Numbered from the stretch's first letter, positions 48,091 to 61,084 are shown. The stretch: DNA of 64,000 nt from Coniferiporia sulphurascens (GCA_002794785.1 NBBA01000003.1:2356001-2420000); one strand, 5' to 3'. Program-made: numbers and translations. The notes: generated from the letters alone by a model not told the origin.

Positions 48091-48805
48091 ATAGAATCTG
48101 TCGAATCCCAGCCTTTGACGACATAAGAGTAAAGAGTATACACTGGCATATGAGCCGGGGGCCAGCCGGCTACTAGTACACGAGTGAGCCAGACGGGTGG
48201 TAAGGCGGACCCAAAATCGCAACTGTACAACCAACACCAAACAACAACATTTCCCGTCGGGCCGTCGTCCGGCACGGACCAGAACTCCGACGGCGCACCA
48301 CTAACCAGTATACTACCGAAAAATACAGTACTCAGTTTCATTCTAGAACCTGCCATTGTTAGGGATACCATGCCCATTCTTGATTATTTTATTGCATTTT
48401 ACAGACTTAATCCTGATTACATAATAAAGTCTAGTTTCCCTGCCCGCATAACCTCTACATGGCATAGACTGACCCTTCCACCAACCCCCTATACCGTACG
48501 AAAAGTTGGACTGTATAGTACATGGCGCGAAGCTATCCAGAAATCTAATACTAGCGAGACGACATTATATTTGGGATGTTCCGCCTTCCCCACTGGCATC
48601 TGGTCCTGATTGAAAGGCAATTGTCGTGTTAATTGAGCTGACGTCCGTGCTCCCTATGTGTCGCTCTCTGATATTCACAAGAAGTCTTTGACTCATGGCT
48701 CCCCCGATTGCACTTGGAAAGCCGACTGGCGCTGACAGAAACTCTTGCTGGAATGATTAGCCAGTTAGTTCGAATATACGGATAAATCCAACACCGGGGG
48801 GGGAG
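48091..48805. other. Unassigned DNA with one open frame
   Basis: An open frame on plus ends at 48609 (its last 90 codons, ILEPAIVRDTMPILDYFIAF onward, look protein-like) but has no recognisable domain and its start is not supported. Nothing else is seen. Confidence 0.35.
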
Positions 48806-50363
48806 CTAATTGCTGCTTACGCCTTTGATCATCCAGACAAGCCAGCATCCGGCGTAGGCTGCAAATGCACTATTCCGTTTCGGAAGAGGAGGATGGTTAG
48901 ACTCCCCGGACGGGAGATTAGTGACAAAATTGACTCACACGAAAAAGTAAAGGATCGAATCCGTCACCAATAGCATCGCAAAGTCGTCCGCCGCTTTCCG
49001 TCGCATCCCTGCTCGCGTCCAAATACATTGAATTGCCCCGTTCGAAGCGAGTCCGAATAGTAACAATTCGTTCAGCATCCCCGGGATCCAGTAAAGCTTG
49101 AACCATATAGACGAGCTGTCGTACGAAACGCATACGGGACTACTTAGTGCACCATTGAAGTCAGAACTATACACTGAATGGGGGATTGAATGCAGGACGA
49201 AAGCGGTGTGAACAATAAGTAAGTTCCGCAGAAATGATACGATAATAAGCGCACCTTTCAAATTCTTCAGTATTACAACTGCAATGGCAATGCCCGAAAG
49301 AAATGCCAAAGATAGGGCGGTGGAGAGTACAATCAGAATCACTCTGTTCTTACTATACATTGCATATAGCCGAAGACAAAGAACCGCTATGATAACCCCA
49401 GAAAACAGATATTAGCAGTGCATGGAAAATCCCTAAACAGTTTTTGCTTACTTTCGACAAGAGTCATGAAAATTATTCCGGTAATCCAGCTATAGTATGC
49501 CCATATAGTGCCTAAAAGTATTTGAAAAGTTAGATTCGGCCCCATCTCATTTAAACATAAAATGCTAACATCTGTGGTGAATTGGCCCGGGGCGGAGTAA
49601 GTGAATCTGTCACACTTAAAAATAGCCCTGACGAACAGCTAAGATAATTTTTATCATTAACCGCTTGACGGAGGAAACTAAGGTCTCGCTCACGTCTACT
49701 GATGGTTGAGGTATGAATAGTCCTAATGAAGGCAGAGGCAAAATTTAAGTCGAGCCTCATTACATTACGTGTGGGGAAAACTTACCAATATTGAGGGCGC
49801 TATAGACATTAATTGTTAAGCTTTCTTTTAATTCTATAACTCGGGACGTCGATGCACTCACAGCAACAAAAAGAGTGAATAATATCGGGTCTAATAGAAA
49901 AACATTAATCAATTCAGCCAAACAGGATCCAGGCATCATACTTACCGTGAAGTACAAGAATTTTCCAAGGCCAAATCGCATGCCCTGCCAGAGGTTCAAG
50001 TCCATTCGAATGGCCAATAATAAATTACACGCCTCTTCAATAGGGAGCATAGGAATATACTGACCCATATGAAGGTTACTTCTCGGTCAAACGTCAATAC
50101 TGTTCGGACGAAAGACAAGTGCCAGTGTTAGCACAAGCGTATCATGGTGTATCTTCCAAGCTGCCAGTGAGTTCTTTTATAATAACATACCAAGGTCGTA
50201 GAGATATAACGCCAAACAGCACACTGAAAATGCATATGAGTAAATGTTGCTACCGGATTGGCATACAAGATACAAAGCCCGGCAACTCACAGTCTAGGGT
50301 ACGCGTCAATCGAACGGTATACAAGGTCTGTGCGGTAGAAGCGGCTTCAAAGACTCCTGACAT
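48806..50363 (-). CDS. DUF6533-type multi-pass membrane protein
   Basis: Nine exons (transcription order): 50363-50291, 50223-50191, 50099-50065, 49984-49946, 49890-49862, 49820-49786, 49511-49452, 49386-48939, 48869-48806; 271 residues. Start context and frame yield CCLALYLYDLVLTFDREVTF, then a GKFLYFTTRYYSLFLLL segment, matching the DUF6533 pattern of Agaricomycete membrane proteins. A LRLYAMYSKNRVILIVL segment and DSILYFFV near the end also fit the usual seven-helix layout. The 49785-49512 intron is unusually long (274 nt) and may hide a missed exon, as about 15 residues seem absent there. The short last exon gives a final hydrophobic helix and stop. The function of the family is unknown. 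Several exon borders are tentative. Confidence 0.6.
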
Positions 50364-50679
50364 GTCGTAGTAATAGTAGCAGGTCGATGGGGAAATTGTG
50401 CACCTTTCTGAACCTCTTGAAGTTATAATATATAGGCAAGATTGACGCTTCCCACCAGGAAGTAACGAAATTGCATATTACTAATAGTAATGGTCTCTTA
50501 GGGAGATGGCGCCTGTGGAGGATATGATTTTGTCGAGTGCTGATACAAGTATGGACGGTATCCGTTGCTTTTTGCTCCACTGCCGCTTTCCAAGACAGAA
50601 ACAGAGGGAATTTCGCGGGCTCAGCGTCAAAAACGAGAAAAGTTGAGGGGAATGAATAGCAAAATGATTTATTGAAATT

Positions 50680-51160
50680 GGAAATTGGAAAATGGGAACT
50701 TACGGATTTCATTGGCGCCATCCTGCATGCCAACAGAAACCAGTGCACAAGATGCATTATGTCTGTGTTGCCAGTCTAAATATAATTTTGCAAGTATGAG
50801 TTTTCCGCTTGGAGGATTATCCCTACCGGGGACAACTGACACACCGTATAGAAGCTAAGGATAATGACACCCGCCAGTATGCGTACACGCAAAATCAATA
50901 AAAACCTGCCAAGTGAGTCTTTCCATACATGTACGGCACAATAACATGTTCACGATAATGATGCACGAGGGCACGACTCGGAGCGCGGGGGCAATACTAG
51001 AGTACCAGTGGCATGGCACAGCAAAGCAGGGAGCATCTGGTCTCTAAGTTGACACGGTGCAACTTAAGGGGAAGACTGCTTGACAGTGTGATACGAGGGG
51101 TGGGGAGAGGAGGAGGGGAGCGCCCAGAGCATCATCGTTATCATCATGATACACTAGCTT
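50680..51160 (+). repeat. Nested inverted repeat, left arm
   Basis: Reverse-complement match to 52540-53030, including GGCATGCAGGATG, the TGGCAGGTTTTTATTGATTT phrase and GGCAATACTAGAGTACCAG. About 480 bp per arm with many point differences, spacer about 1.4 kb. Confidence 0.75.
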
Positions 51161-52539
51161 CCAGAGTTAGTACTTATTTATTAGGTGTGGATGTCGAGTA
51201 GCAAGCTTAAGCTTAAAATTAGGGACTTTGTGATACGATACGACACGACTCGGATACAATATACCAATTCGCAGCTCGGTCTGGCCTGGCCTTCGTGCGC
51301 ATCAGCTCAGCCTCAGGCTGCGCTGGCCCTGCAGTCTGTCTACGAGTACCTATCAGACTTCAGCATTCATCTCATCTCACATGTCTAATATATGAAGGAA
51401 AGTCGCGTGCTAACGCCAATGCCAACGCCGACGCCAAACGCCACAGCCCCGTTTTGACTGCGGAATATAAAGACTTTTTTGTTCGCCCGGACGTGGGCTA
51501 GTATGAACGTTGTTATGGTTTATTTGGTTTATGTCAGCTTGAATGCGATTACTAAACTAGTTTCCTATTTAAGGACGCGCATATATATAGTCCGTAAATT
51601 TTTCCTTTGCACCTTAGTCCTGCATTATTGTTTGTGGATTAGGCATTATTCTATCAAAAGTGCTCGACAAAAAAACTTACTGTTTGATCCTTTATCCCGG
51701 GACGACAGTTCCCACCGACCCTTCAGCACTTACTAGCCAGAAGTTTAAGCTTGTGAGTAGAGGCAATATCAACAATGTTGGGACGTATAGTGGATATACC
51801 TGCTGATATGTACACCGATATATTAGTGACATCTATGTAATAAGTATAGGGCCAGCTGGCGCTTGCAAAACCCGATACCGGATTTTCATTAGGCCATCTG
51901 CGACGTTAGCAGATCTGCGGCTGATCTGTCACGGTAGAGATTCGTTGAATATCGACTACGGATCTATCTCAGGCTTACTAGTAAGTGCGTTTTCTGGCTT
52001 CCTCACACCTTCGTTCATTCGTGCCCCGGTGTGTCTGACAGACAAGGGAGAGTCGAAAACAAAAAAGCAACGTAATATTACTGCGTAAATATGTTTGTCG
52101 CTCTCGTGACATCAACCCGTCGAAGCAGGAATAACACATTAGCTGCGTCCGCACTTGAGCTCCAACTTGGAGTCACAATTTTCCTTCGGGTACCGTCGCT
52201 CAAAGAGTTTCACCCCTTAAATCATATGACTTCCTCGACGTGTCCCGTTTACCGTATTCTACAAGCGGCTCTTTGAAGAACCTCAGCTCGATCCTGTTCA
52301 GGGCACGACATCATGATCGCACGAACGAGGCATTCTTCAGTTTGGGGAGCCTCACACATGTATAGGTCCGGACCTACTGTGGCCCTACGCGCTCGCGCTC
52401 CGTCACACATTTCTATTTGGAAACACGGACAACCCCCCGGGACGGAATCCGTTCCGCACGACTCGAAATGGATCGTGAATCCAAGTTGCTGAGCTAGCTC
52501 GGGCGGTTTTACAACCCAACAATAGAGATGCGCGTCCAT
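51161..52539. other. Spacer of the nested inverted repeat
   Basis: Includes a displaced piece of compound-repeat copy 2 (about 51560-51785, matching the reverse complement of 63790-64000). An unassigned 96-codon frame rich in cysteine lies on minus at 52539-52249; it has no recognisable family and no splice partners. Confidence 0.5.
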
Positions 52540-53030
52540 CTCGATTGGTGGCGTATCATGTTGTTGATGATGCTCTGAGTACTCCCGGGGCCCCTCTTCC
52601 GAGTCCCCTCCTCACCCCTCGCGTTATATTGTCAAGTTGCGTTCCTCTTAAGATGCACCGTGTCGACTCAGAGTTCAGATTCTCCCTGCTTTGCAGTGCC
52701 ATGCCACTGGTACTCTAGTATTGCCCCCGCGCTCCGAGTCGTGCCCTCGTGCATCATTATCGTGATCGTGTTATTGTGCCGTACCATGTATAGAAGAACT
52801 CACTTGGCAGGTTTTTATTGATTTTGCGTGTACGCATACTGGCGGGCGTCATTATCCTTAGCTTCCATACGGTGTGCCGGTTGTCCTCGGTAGGGATATC
52901 CTCCAAGCGGAAAACTCATTTGCAAAGTAATATTTGTACTGGCAACGCAGACATAATGCATTTTGTGCACTGCTTTTGTTGGCATGCAGGATGACGCCAA
53001 TGAAATCCGTAAGCCCCATTCTCCAATTTC
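52540..53030 (-). repeat. Nested inverted repeat, right arm
   Basis: Complementary arm to 50680-51160. It abuts compound-repeat copy 2 and lies within the stretch that separates the two parts of that copy. Confidence 0.75.
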
Positions 53031-53059
53031 GACGGTTTTCAACCGTCAACAAGAATCAA

Positions 53060-55800
53060 GAATCAAGGATCAAGGTTTGAGATTCTGTTCCACAAATTCA
53101 ATTTATAGGCAGGAGACGAGCGGCTCAGATATAGAATCAGATATACGACGAAAGAGGTAAATCAAGAGAAAGACGAGACGCAAGAAGAGTACTCACAGCT
53201 CCAAACCAGCTCCAAACTAATCTGAACCCCCCCCCTCCCGAGCCCAGTACCTCTGCATCTCCTCACCCCCATTTCCGTCCGTCGGCCGGGTTGGACTATC
53301 GAACCCAGGAGGAGACCGGCTTCACGGGTCCCCAGGCCCGAACCGTGCACACGACTCCGGGGGGTCCGTGCATGGCCGTCGGAAAACGTCGAGAAGTGAA
53401 AACACAACGACATAGAAAAAGGAAGAATGGAAAAGGCAAATGTGAGCCGCTTGTCTCAGGAGGTAAATAATGAAGAACTCACGGGAGGGTTTGTCCTCCC
53501 CCTCGGCTTCCCATCCGTCCCGCTCCCCCTTCCCTGTATCCCGCCCCTCACTAATGATGGTCCCGATGGGAACCCGTGCACGTGTGTTGCTGAAGGATGT
53601 CCTGGAGACGCAGAGGGTCAAGCGTCAAAGTCGTGGTGGTGGCCGGCCTCCACGACTCGTCAGCCCTCGCCGGTGCGCTCGCCCTCTCCACACTCGGGGT
53701 CCAGCACCGAAGAACAGAAAAGGTGGCCAGCCTCCTCGGTCCCCCGGTGCTATCGCCTTTGTGCCCCCCCCCCCCCCCCTCCGTCCGAAGCGTAGACCGA
53801 CTGTATATCCATTCCGCCATAAAGGAATCTGAAAATGAAGAAGACAAGCGAGAGAGCGTATAGGTGTGAACGCAAAGGAAAACTCATCGTAACAAGCGAC
53901 ACCATTCCACCACGCTTTGACTCAGGGCTGCAGGGAACTCAGGAGGTGGCCAGCCCCCTGCGTTCCCCTCGCCCTCGTCACCACGTCCGTCGCACGCTCA
54001 AAGCGTCTCGCGAGAAAATGTCTAACTAATGAAGTATCAGTATCAGTCCGAACTGAAATCTGAAGGACGGGAGAAAAAATGAAAAGGGCTCTGGGGTCCA
54101 AGACACGGGCCAAAGTCCAGCATCGCGATACGTCACGAGCAAACGGGGAAGTCAGGAGAAGAGGCACCTTCCCCGTCCTTCCCCGTTTACTCGGACGCTC
54201 GCTGCTCTCCTGGCAGACGTCCCGTGTTCCCAAATCCATTATTTCTGCTAACCCAAGTGCCGAGCGAAAAAAAGACGAAGTGAGCGTACTAGCGTGACGA
54301 AAAGAAACGACTCGCAAGAACTGTCCCAGCCCGATCCCTCACGCTCAGACTCAAGCTTCAGAGACTCGAAGGGGTGGCCAGCCCCTCCGGGTCTCGTAGC
54401 CACTAATTTCCGTCGCGTCCGTCGCACGCCCATTGGCGTCTCGTGGCTGTCTGACCTGTCCTGCAAAGAAAAAACAGCCCGAGGCGAAAAGCAGCGTGTG
54501 AGAAAGGAGCGAAGCGGAGAAAAAGATGGATATGAGGATATTTGGAGTTCTCTGGATCAGAATCGCCCCGCCCCGCCCCGCCCTTCCACGGCGCGACGCG
54601 ACATGGCGCGGCACCGATAGGGAAAACCAGAGAAGAGGCACCTTCCCCTGCCTCCCCCACCAGTACCAGCACATGTCGCCCGCCCGGGAACCACATCTCA
54701 CTCCAACGTCGTTCTAATAGGACCTGGGGGAAAGATCAAGCGAGTGGGCAAATGCGACAGTGGTTGCGACTCGCCAGAACGTATCAGTCCCTTCCCTCAC
54801 GGTCGGACTCGGACTCAAGCTGCAGAGACCCAAGGAGGTGGCCAGCCTCCCTGAGAATCCTCGCCGTCGCCATCGTCGTCACGTCCGTCGCACGCCCCAG
54901 CGTCTCGCGATCTAGGTTCTGTGGGAGTAGAAGCAGGTGCGCAAGAGATGGAATGAAGGAAAGACACTTGTCACTTGTCTGCGTAACTCTGCCCAGTTCC
55001 TCCACGCCGCGACGCAGACGAGGAAGCGCAGAGAAGAGGCACCCTCTCTGTACTCCCCCGCCAGGCCTGACGTCCGTCGCACACCCAAGTAGCGTCCCGC
55101 GAGATCCTAGACGAGGGGAGGGCAAGAGAGAGAGAGGAGGGGAGGAGGGAGGAGGGGGAGGAGGTGGGCGTAGCTGAGGACAGATGCTGGTTGCACGAAG
55201 GCGTGATGATGGGGGTAGCAGTCAAAGAGCTGCTGGAGTCTCAGAGGTCCGGACAGGAATCTAAGCGTTTTCGCGCCCGTTGTGGGCTGGTTTGGACTGG
55301 AAATAAATGAAACACACCTCGAAAAAGCGAATAGGACATATGTACGAGATCATAACACAGACCGGGAAAGGCGGCCCGGGCCGGGCTATCGTAGTTCAGA
55401 CTGCTCTTTGGTGGCGGTTCCGGAAGTAAACATGCATATGGGTCTGAAACTACTCTGTGCGCAGTCGCACAAGGAAAGAACTCGTGTTTTTTCTCACTCA
55501 GCCGTAGAGTCGCAGCGTTTAAAACCAATTAATGCTTTCTTGTCCTAGATAGTCATGGTAGTAAAGGGAAAAGGACTCGCGTCGATCTATTAATAATAAT
55601 CATGCGATGATGGGGGATCCGCAGATCGGTCTGTAAAAGCGGAGTTTCAATATTGGTACTGTTCCTCAGGCTCGTCGTATACCCTTCAGGATATGTTATC
55701 GAGGAAACGACGGATATGCGTTCATGATTCTAGGGTCGTCGGGGGAGGAGTTCCGCGACTGGTTGGATGAGGGAAGCTGTAAGGGGGTTACATAAGCAGG
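53060..55800 (-). repeat. Compound repeat, copy 2 (inverted), interrupted
   Basis: Reverse-complement match of 61085 to about 63795 along its whole length; the remaining end of the repeat is found displaced at 51560-51785. Sub-unit marks occur reversed (CGTCCGTCGCACGC near 53986, 54416, 54880, and CGTCCGTCGCACAC near 55069). Frames seen in this DNA are short and not conserved between copies. Confidence 0.8.
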
Positions 55801-55810
55801 GTCTATATAG

Positions 55811-56228
55811 CATTTGACTTCTAACACCGAGCTACCCAGCAGCCATAGAGGTTCTTTATGTTTTCGGGACACGAATTTCCTCGGTAGCCGACCGGAACCG
55901 GACACGACTCGCTCGTCCCTTCGTATAAGCGTGTAATCTCGATCTCGATCCGACAATCCAAATCACCGGCCGTCGATCACGCTCTACATGCGAAACCTTG
56001 AACCGCGACCACTCCATTTCATTTCATTCCGACGTACCTATTGTATCATCTATACACTGTACATACCGTATACGCAAAAAGAAACCCAGAGGCCGAAGTG
56101 GAGAGGGAGGGAGGAAGTAATACACTACAAAAAAAGGGGGAACCTAATTACAAATGAGAACAACAGCAACAAAAAACCCGGACCCTCCATCCCCCACACA
56201 CACACACCACACCACACCACACCACACC
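55811..56228. other. 3' flank of OPT gene, duplicated elsewhere
   Basis: 55811-56123 is also present at 47756-48090. The AC-rich stretch at 56185-56230 is a CCACA/CACAC simple repeat. No gene. Confidence 0.7.
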
Positions 56229-58883
56229 TCACGGCGAAGGAATAACCGCACACCTATCATAATTCCCATTCTGATTCGCGCCCCACCACTGCGGGAACAA
56301 ATGCGAGTCCCCCGCGGCGCCATCAACCGCAAACGAAAGTACGAACACCATAACCTGCGTGCCCCCATCCAGCGCGGCCCCCAGTATATAATTATACTTC
56401 GCAAACCACCGCGGGCACCGCGTCCGCAGGTACCACTGCGAGAACCACGCGATGGTGAAATACGAGAGGATCGAGCTGTTGATCCCGACGCACAGCCAGC
56501 CGATGTAGTAGCAGATCACCGGCGTGTAGAGGTAGTCCATCCGGAGCGCCGGGAACCGCTTGTGCACGAGCCAGAACGGCACGGGGACGACGAGCCCGAT
56601 GACATACGCCCACGGCACCCACTGGTATATCGCGCCCTTTGCGAACAGCTCGTGTGCGAGCCCGCCCCACGCGACGGCCTGCGAGTTGTATTGCTGCGGC
56701 TGCTGCCCGCTCCATATGTTCGTGCCCTCCACGCTCAGGAGGATCGGCTTCTGCGAGTCGATGATGCTGTTCATCAGCACGAAGTTCAGCACGCACCCCA
56801 GCAGCGTCCCCACCGTCTGCGCCGCGAACGCCGCGCGGGGCGGCAGCTTCGTGTACTGCGCGATTTTGAGGTCTCGGAGAAGGAGCTGCGCTTGTGTGAC
56901 GGAGTTGTATGAGAATAGGACGAAGTACATGTTCGCCATAGGCCGGCCGGGGTGGATGAACCCGCCGATCATCTGCACGAACGGCTGGATGATGAACTGC
57001 AGCCCCGTGATCGCGTACAGCGCGCCGAAGAACAGGATGGACAGCGCCCCGAGCGCGAGGGAGATGAGGAACCCCCACCACGGCAGCGTCGAGTTCGTCT
57101 TGTAGATAACCACAAGCGCCGTGATGGCGCTCAGCACAAGCGTCAGCCCGTACCAGCTGTTCGGCGCGTCCGGGTACTTGAGCATCTCGCGATAATGCGG
57201 GTCCACGCTCTCGTCGCCCTTCGTCTCGGCGTACAGCCGCTCCCGCTCCGCACGATCGTCGGAGCTCAAGAGCCCGCGCCAGGTGAAAGACGCACAGGCG
57301 GCGCGCAGCTTTGTCGGTGTGCACCACGACCACGCGGAGCTCATGTCGGAGTAGTTCCAGAGTAGCAGGTGCGTGAACGTTGCTGCCATGCCGAGGTTCG
57401 TCGTGAGCAGCTGCACGACCCATGTTCCCGAGTAGAACGGTAGACCCTGCTCGGCGAGCAGCGTCTTGTCGACTTCGAAGTCCGAGTTGAGGATGAGCAG
57501 CTGGTCGTAGAGCGTAGCGTTCTCGTAGAACAGTTCCTGCGAGAGCTACCGAGCGGCGCATCAGCGACTCTGTAGAATAAAACTAAAGGAGGGAACTCAC
57601 GAAAGGGAAATTACGCGACTGCCATATATTCTTATAAAACACGCCGCAAAACACGACCATACAAAGCAAGTATCCGATGAGGTTGCTGAACTGGGCCTGG
57701 AGGGGGATAGTAAAGGGGTTGACGCCGCCAGAGATGTACTGCCAGTCAAAACAGACAGAGAGGAGGCCGAGGCCCTCGTTCCCGTTCGACCCGCCAAACA
57801 CACGCGTGAAGTCGGCCGAGTTCGGGTTCGCGAGGCAGAAGATCGAGAAGCCGGTTAGGAGTGGGAAAATCCATTCTGGGAAGAGCTCCCAAATGAAGAT
57901 TCTACATGTGGGAGTGGGAGTGGGAGCATGAGTATGAGTATGACTGTGAGTATGAGCGATTGGGGGGGAGATAAGGGAGCACGCACGCAAAGAAGGCGAT
58001 GTAGAAGAGACGGAGCTTCTTGGTCGCGTTGGCTCCGTCCTTGAAGAACGCGTCGAACATAGAGATGAGGGGTAACACGCCCGGGTAGAGCATCTTGGAA
58101 GGGTACAATAGGATCGCTGCAGACATTCCTTTAATTTTTGAACGCAATATGCAGAAAACAAGTAAACACTGACGGCGCATGAGACCACCGAGACCGTATC
58201 CGATCATCTGGCTACTGAACAGGAGGAAGATGCCCGCGCCGGGGTTAGGCATGATATCGTAAAAGAGCCGCTGGACGGCGAGGACCTCCGTGCCGAGGGC
58301 GGAGTTGGCTGCGGCGCTGGCCATGATAACGATCATTGCGTTTTCCTTTTTGTTGAAGGGCCCCGGGTTGAGGTAGCGGAAGATGCCGCGGGAGGGGATG
58401 AATGTCTCCATGGCGAGGCCGAGGACGTAGGCGATGATGGCGAGGAACATGGTGGAGACGAGGACGGTCTGGGGCTTGAAGTAGTAGATCTCGGCTGGGG
58501 GAGGGATGGTTAGTATGCGGAGGCTGATACGGGGTGAGGAGAACAGACGGACCGAGGACACCACCGAAGGCGCTGAGACCGATACCGAGAACGAGAGTGC
58601 GGAACGTCCATGGGTTGAGAGACTCATCGTCGTCGATGGAGATGACATGGGTTACGAGGTCGCGGGCGTCATGGAGGACCTCGGCGTCATCGTCGTCGAC
58701 ATCAGCATCGCTGCCGTTACTCTCGACGTCCTTTGCATCCACGCTACTGCCGTGTTTCTCGTCGCTGCCGCTGCCGTCCCCTGCAGTGGGGTCGGCAGCA
58801 GCGAGTTTCTCAGAGAAAGAGCGGTGTGGGGCTGATGAGGGCGCGTGGACGTCGACGCCGGAGGAGATGGCATTGTGCGACAT
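56229..58883 (-). CDS. Oligopeptide transporter (OPT family)
   Basis: Proton-coupled importer of small peptides or glutathione in the plasma membrane. Exons (transcription order): 58883-58553, 58494-58174, 58128-57987, 57901-57601, 57545-56229; 803 residues, the usual OPT length. A hydrophilic acidic N-terminus of about 90 residues precedes many membrane segments. Family signatures visible: NPGPFNKKE, SAAANSALGTEVLAVQRLFY, GNEGLGLLSVCFDWQYI and the KLPPR variant of the KIPPR motif. The last exon is very GC-rich, producing long meaningless frames on the other strand. The coding region is intact. The gene lies between two inverted copies of the compound repeat, and its 3' flank has been duplicated to 47.8 kb. 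Confidence 0.92.
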
Positions 58884-60524
58884 GGTGAACCGCGACGCAC
58901 GGGGCGGGGGAACGAAGACGGGGAGACGGGAACTTTATAGACATGATGGGCCGCGCGGGAGAATAGAAGGAATCTAATAAAAAATACGATAGGTATGATG
59001 AAATAGAAAATAAGGGAGTCGAGAAGGTGTTGTTGCACATGGACGGTAGAGCAGATAGCATGTTCTATACTTAGAGCCGGTACACGAGACAGGCGGCTGT
59101 GTGGATCTCGACTGGTGTTACGTCGCGAATAGAACACCCGGGCTTTTTCACCGCCCGCAACCCAGCGGTGGCTCGGAGAAAAGCAGTATGGCGCGATGAG
59201 GCGTCAGTGTCTGCTCCAGTCCATCCCGCGAATATGAATCCCGCGTACATCGGCCAGTTTACTTCACCAGTGATCCCGAATCGCCGGTGGATACATCCCG
59301 GCAACCGGCTTTTCACGACCCCCTAGCCTATCTATCCCTGTACTCGTCCCAGAAAAAACATACACATGCTTGTACGGGTAAAGGATACCATTCGAACCTC
59401 TCCCTGCACGAAGTCGAAGCTGGAGCCAAACTTCAAGGTGAAACATCGCATTGGCTTTTCACTCTTGCAGGAACGGCCAGGAACGACGAGATAAGCTCAC
59501 TCGTATACACTATACACACCGAGAGTCGTGCCTGTCGGCTTCATCAGCCTCTATTAAAATATACACCTGAGCTCCTCTCCCACGTCGCGCCTGCCCTCTC
59601 TCTCCGAGTCTCGCCATCACCATCACCACGCCACCGCCCAGCGAACCTCGTGCCCCATGCTTCGTGCTCTGTTCTTGGGTAAAAAGGGCTCCGTATCTCG
59701 CGCCCGGACGCACCCACAACCAGCGCCCACTCCATATCCACATGCGCACTCGTGTTCGTACCTCGAAAAAGTCCAGAAATAGACCCGAGGACGAAAGTTT
59801 TGTTCATGCATGTCCACGCTCCCAGGCCTCCCGACGGAAGGAAACCGGAGCCGACGTAGTAAGTACCGGTGCTCAGTACTGGTGCGCATTAATATTGCGA
59901 TCCTGCTCCTCGATTCAGCCCGAGTAAATATACGATCCGCGATGATCCCCATATTCCCACGATCCCATGATCTACAGGACCGCAGTTAGCCTATTCAAAC
60001 GGGGCCCCGATCGGCGCCGGCCGCTTGCATGCCGAGGAGCGGAACCAAAGCTCTCGATCAAATTTATTCTCACGCTCTGGAAGGGTACTACTGTATTTAC
60101 TCCCGGGCCGTGCGCTCTGCCTTTGCCGTCCCGGGCCCCTGCGGCTTGTTTCGACGGGGACTCTAGAGTCTAGAGTTCGCCTCCGAAAACCCTTCTCGGT
60201 CGTCTGCCTTTCCACCAGCCTCTGCGGCAGACAAAAACTTCGCACGGCATCCATATCCACAGTTTTGAAAGGCTATCCCCACGCGTCTTTCTTCTATGCA
60301 TGCGGGTGCGTGCGTCGAAGCCGGGCGTAACGGTGCAAGAGGCCGATACAGTGAAGGACGCCACATCAACATGCTTTCGTGCACCAGAAGCACGGTACGG
60401 CAGACCCCCGACAAGTCGAGCCATCAGCACCAACGTACACGGACGACACGCGGACGTAGAAGGGATATACAGAGCAAAGTCCAAGAAAGGGGGTCGAGAA
60501 GCCTAGGTAACGCAAGCTTCGAAT
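58884..60524. other. Intergenic upstream of the OPT gene
   Basis: Promoter side of the OPT gene, then about 1.5 kb with no supported gene. Several overlapping frames exist on both strands around 59500-60700 without family signal. Confidence 0.5.
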
Positions 60525-60712
60525 GGGGACAACGCCTGCCAAAAAAAAAGTGGGTCATTAATATTGTAGTTGTTTACACGCCGGTTACCGTAAATGGAAC
60601 CTTCACTGCTCCAAAGTCCACGAGAATTCATTTACAAGCTCCTGAGTCCAATTTCCCTCCGATTGGCATGACTAAAGGTGCATTCTGACCGTATAGTGTG
60701 GGGCCTGGCAGT
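60525..60712. mobile_element. Partial second copy of the fold-back element
   Basis: GGGGACAACGCCTGCCAAAA and the following ~180 bases align to 46989-47160, ending near GTATAGTGTGGGGCCTGG. The hairpin centre and right end are missing, so this is a truncated copy. Confidence 0.65.
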
Positions 60713-61084
60713 TTTGGAGCTCAATTTTTTCTTTCTTTCTAGAAGTGCCCTAAATAGTCAATGCCATTAATTGCTCACAACTTCCATCTCATCTCCGAGT
60801 ACATTTTGGCGATTACCAGGAACGACGGCAAGCTCTCTCCAGGATGTATCAAGCTCATCATGGCTCAATATTAATGCGTCGTTATCATCGAGCAGGCACT
60901 GGATGAAGGCTGATGCGTGCGAACAGAAGTGAATGAGGGACTCGACGCTGCTGGGGTAGGCGTCTGTAAGACCTCTAGGGGCTTACGGTCACGCTGACCT
61001 CAGTTGAACCAGTTCTATAGGTTTCCGAGAGGACGATGTGGGTTGTAAGCTAAGAGATGCCTTACATCAAGACCTATCTAGACC
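60713..61084. other. Intergenic
   Basis: Nothing recognised between the truncated element and compound-repeat copy 3. Confidence 0.5.

Noticed and set aside
49551..49760. 69-codon minus frame inside the DUF6533-type gene
   Set aside because: Lies within the long intron 49785-49512 and does not resemble the missing segment; kept only as a caution that an exon may be hidden there.
53427..55177. Many 60-210 codon frames in the compound repeat
   Set aside because: Not kept in frame between the three copies and of biased composition (Arg, Pro, Ser); treated as noncoding.
56392..57561. 389-codon open frame on the OPT strand in another frame
   Set aside because: Shadow of the GC-rich OPT exon; it is Ala/Arg/His-rich and has no domain, while the OPT frame carries all family motifs.
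59380..59420. TTCGAACC-like tRNA T-loop on minus
   Set aside because: The flanking bases do not pair as a T-stem or acceptor stem, so no tRNA can be folded.
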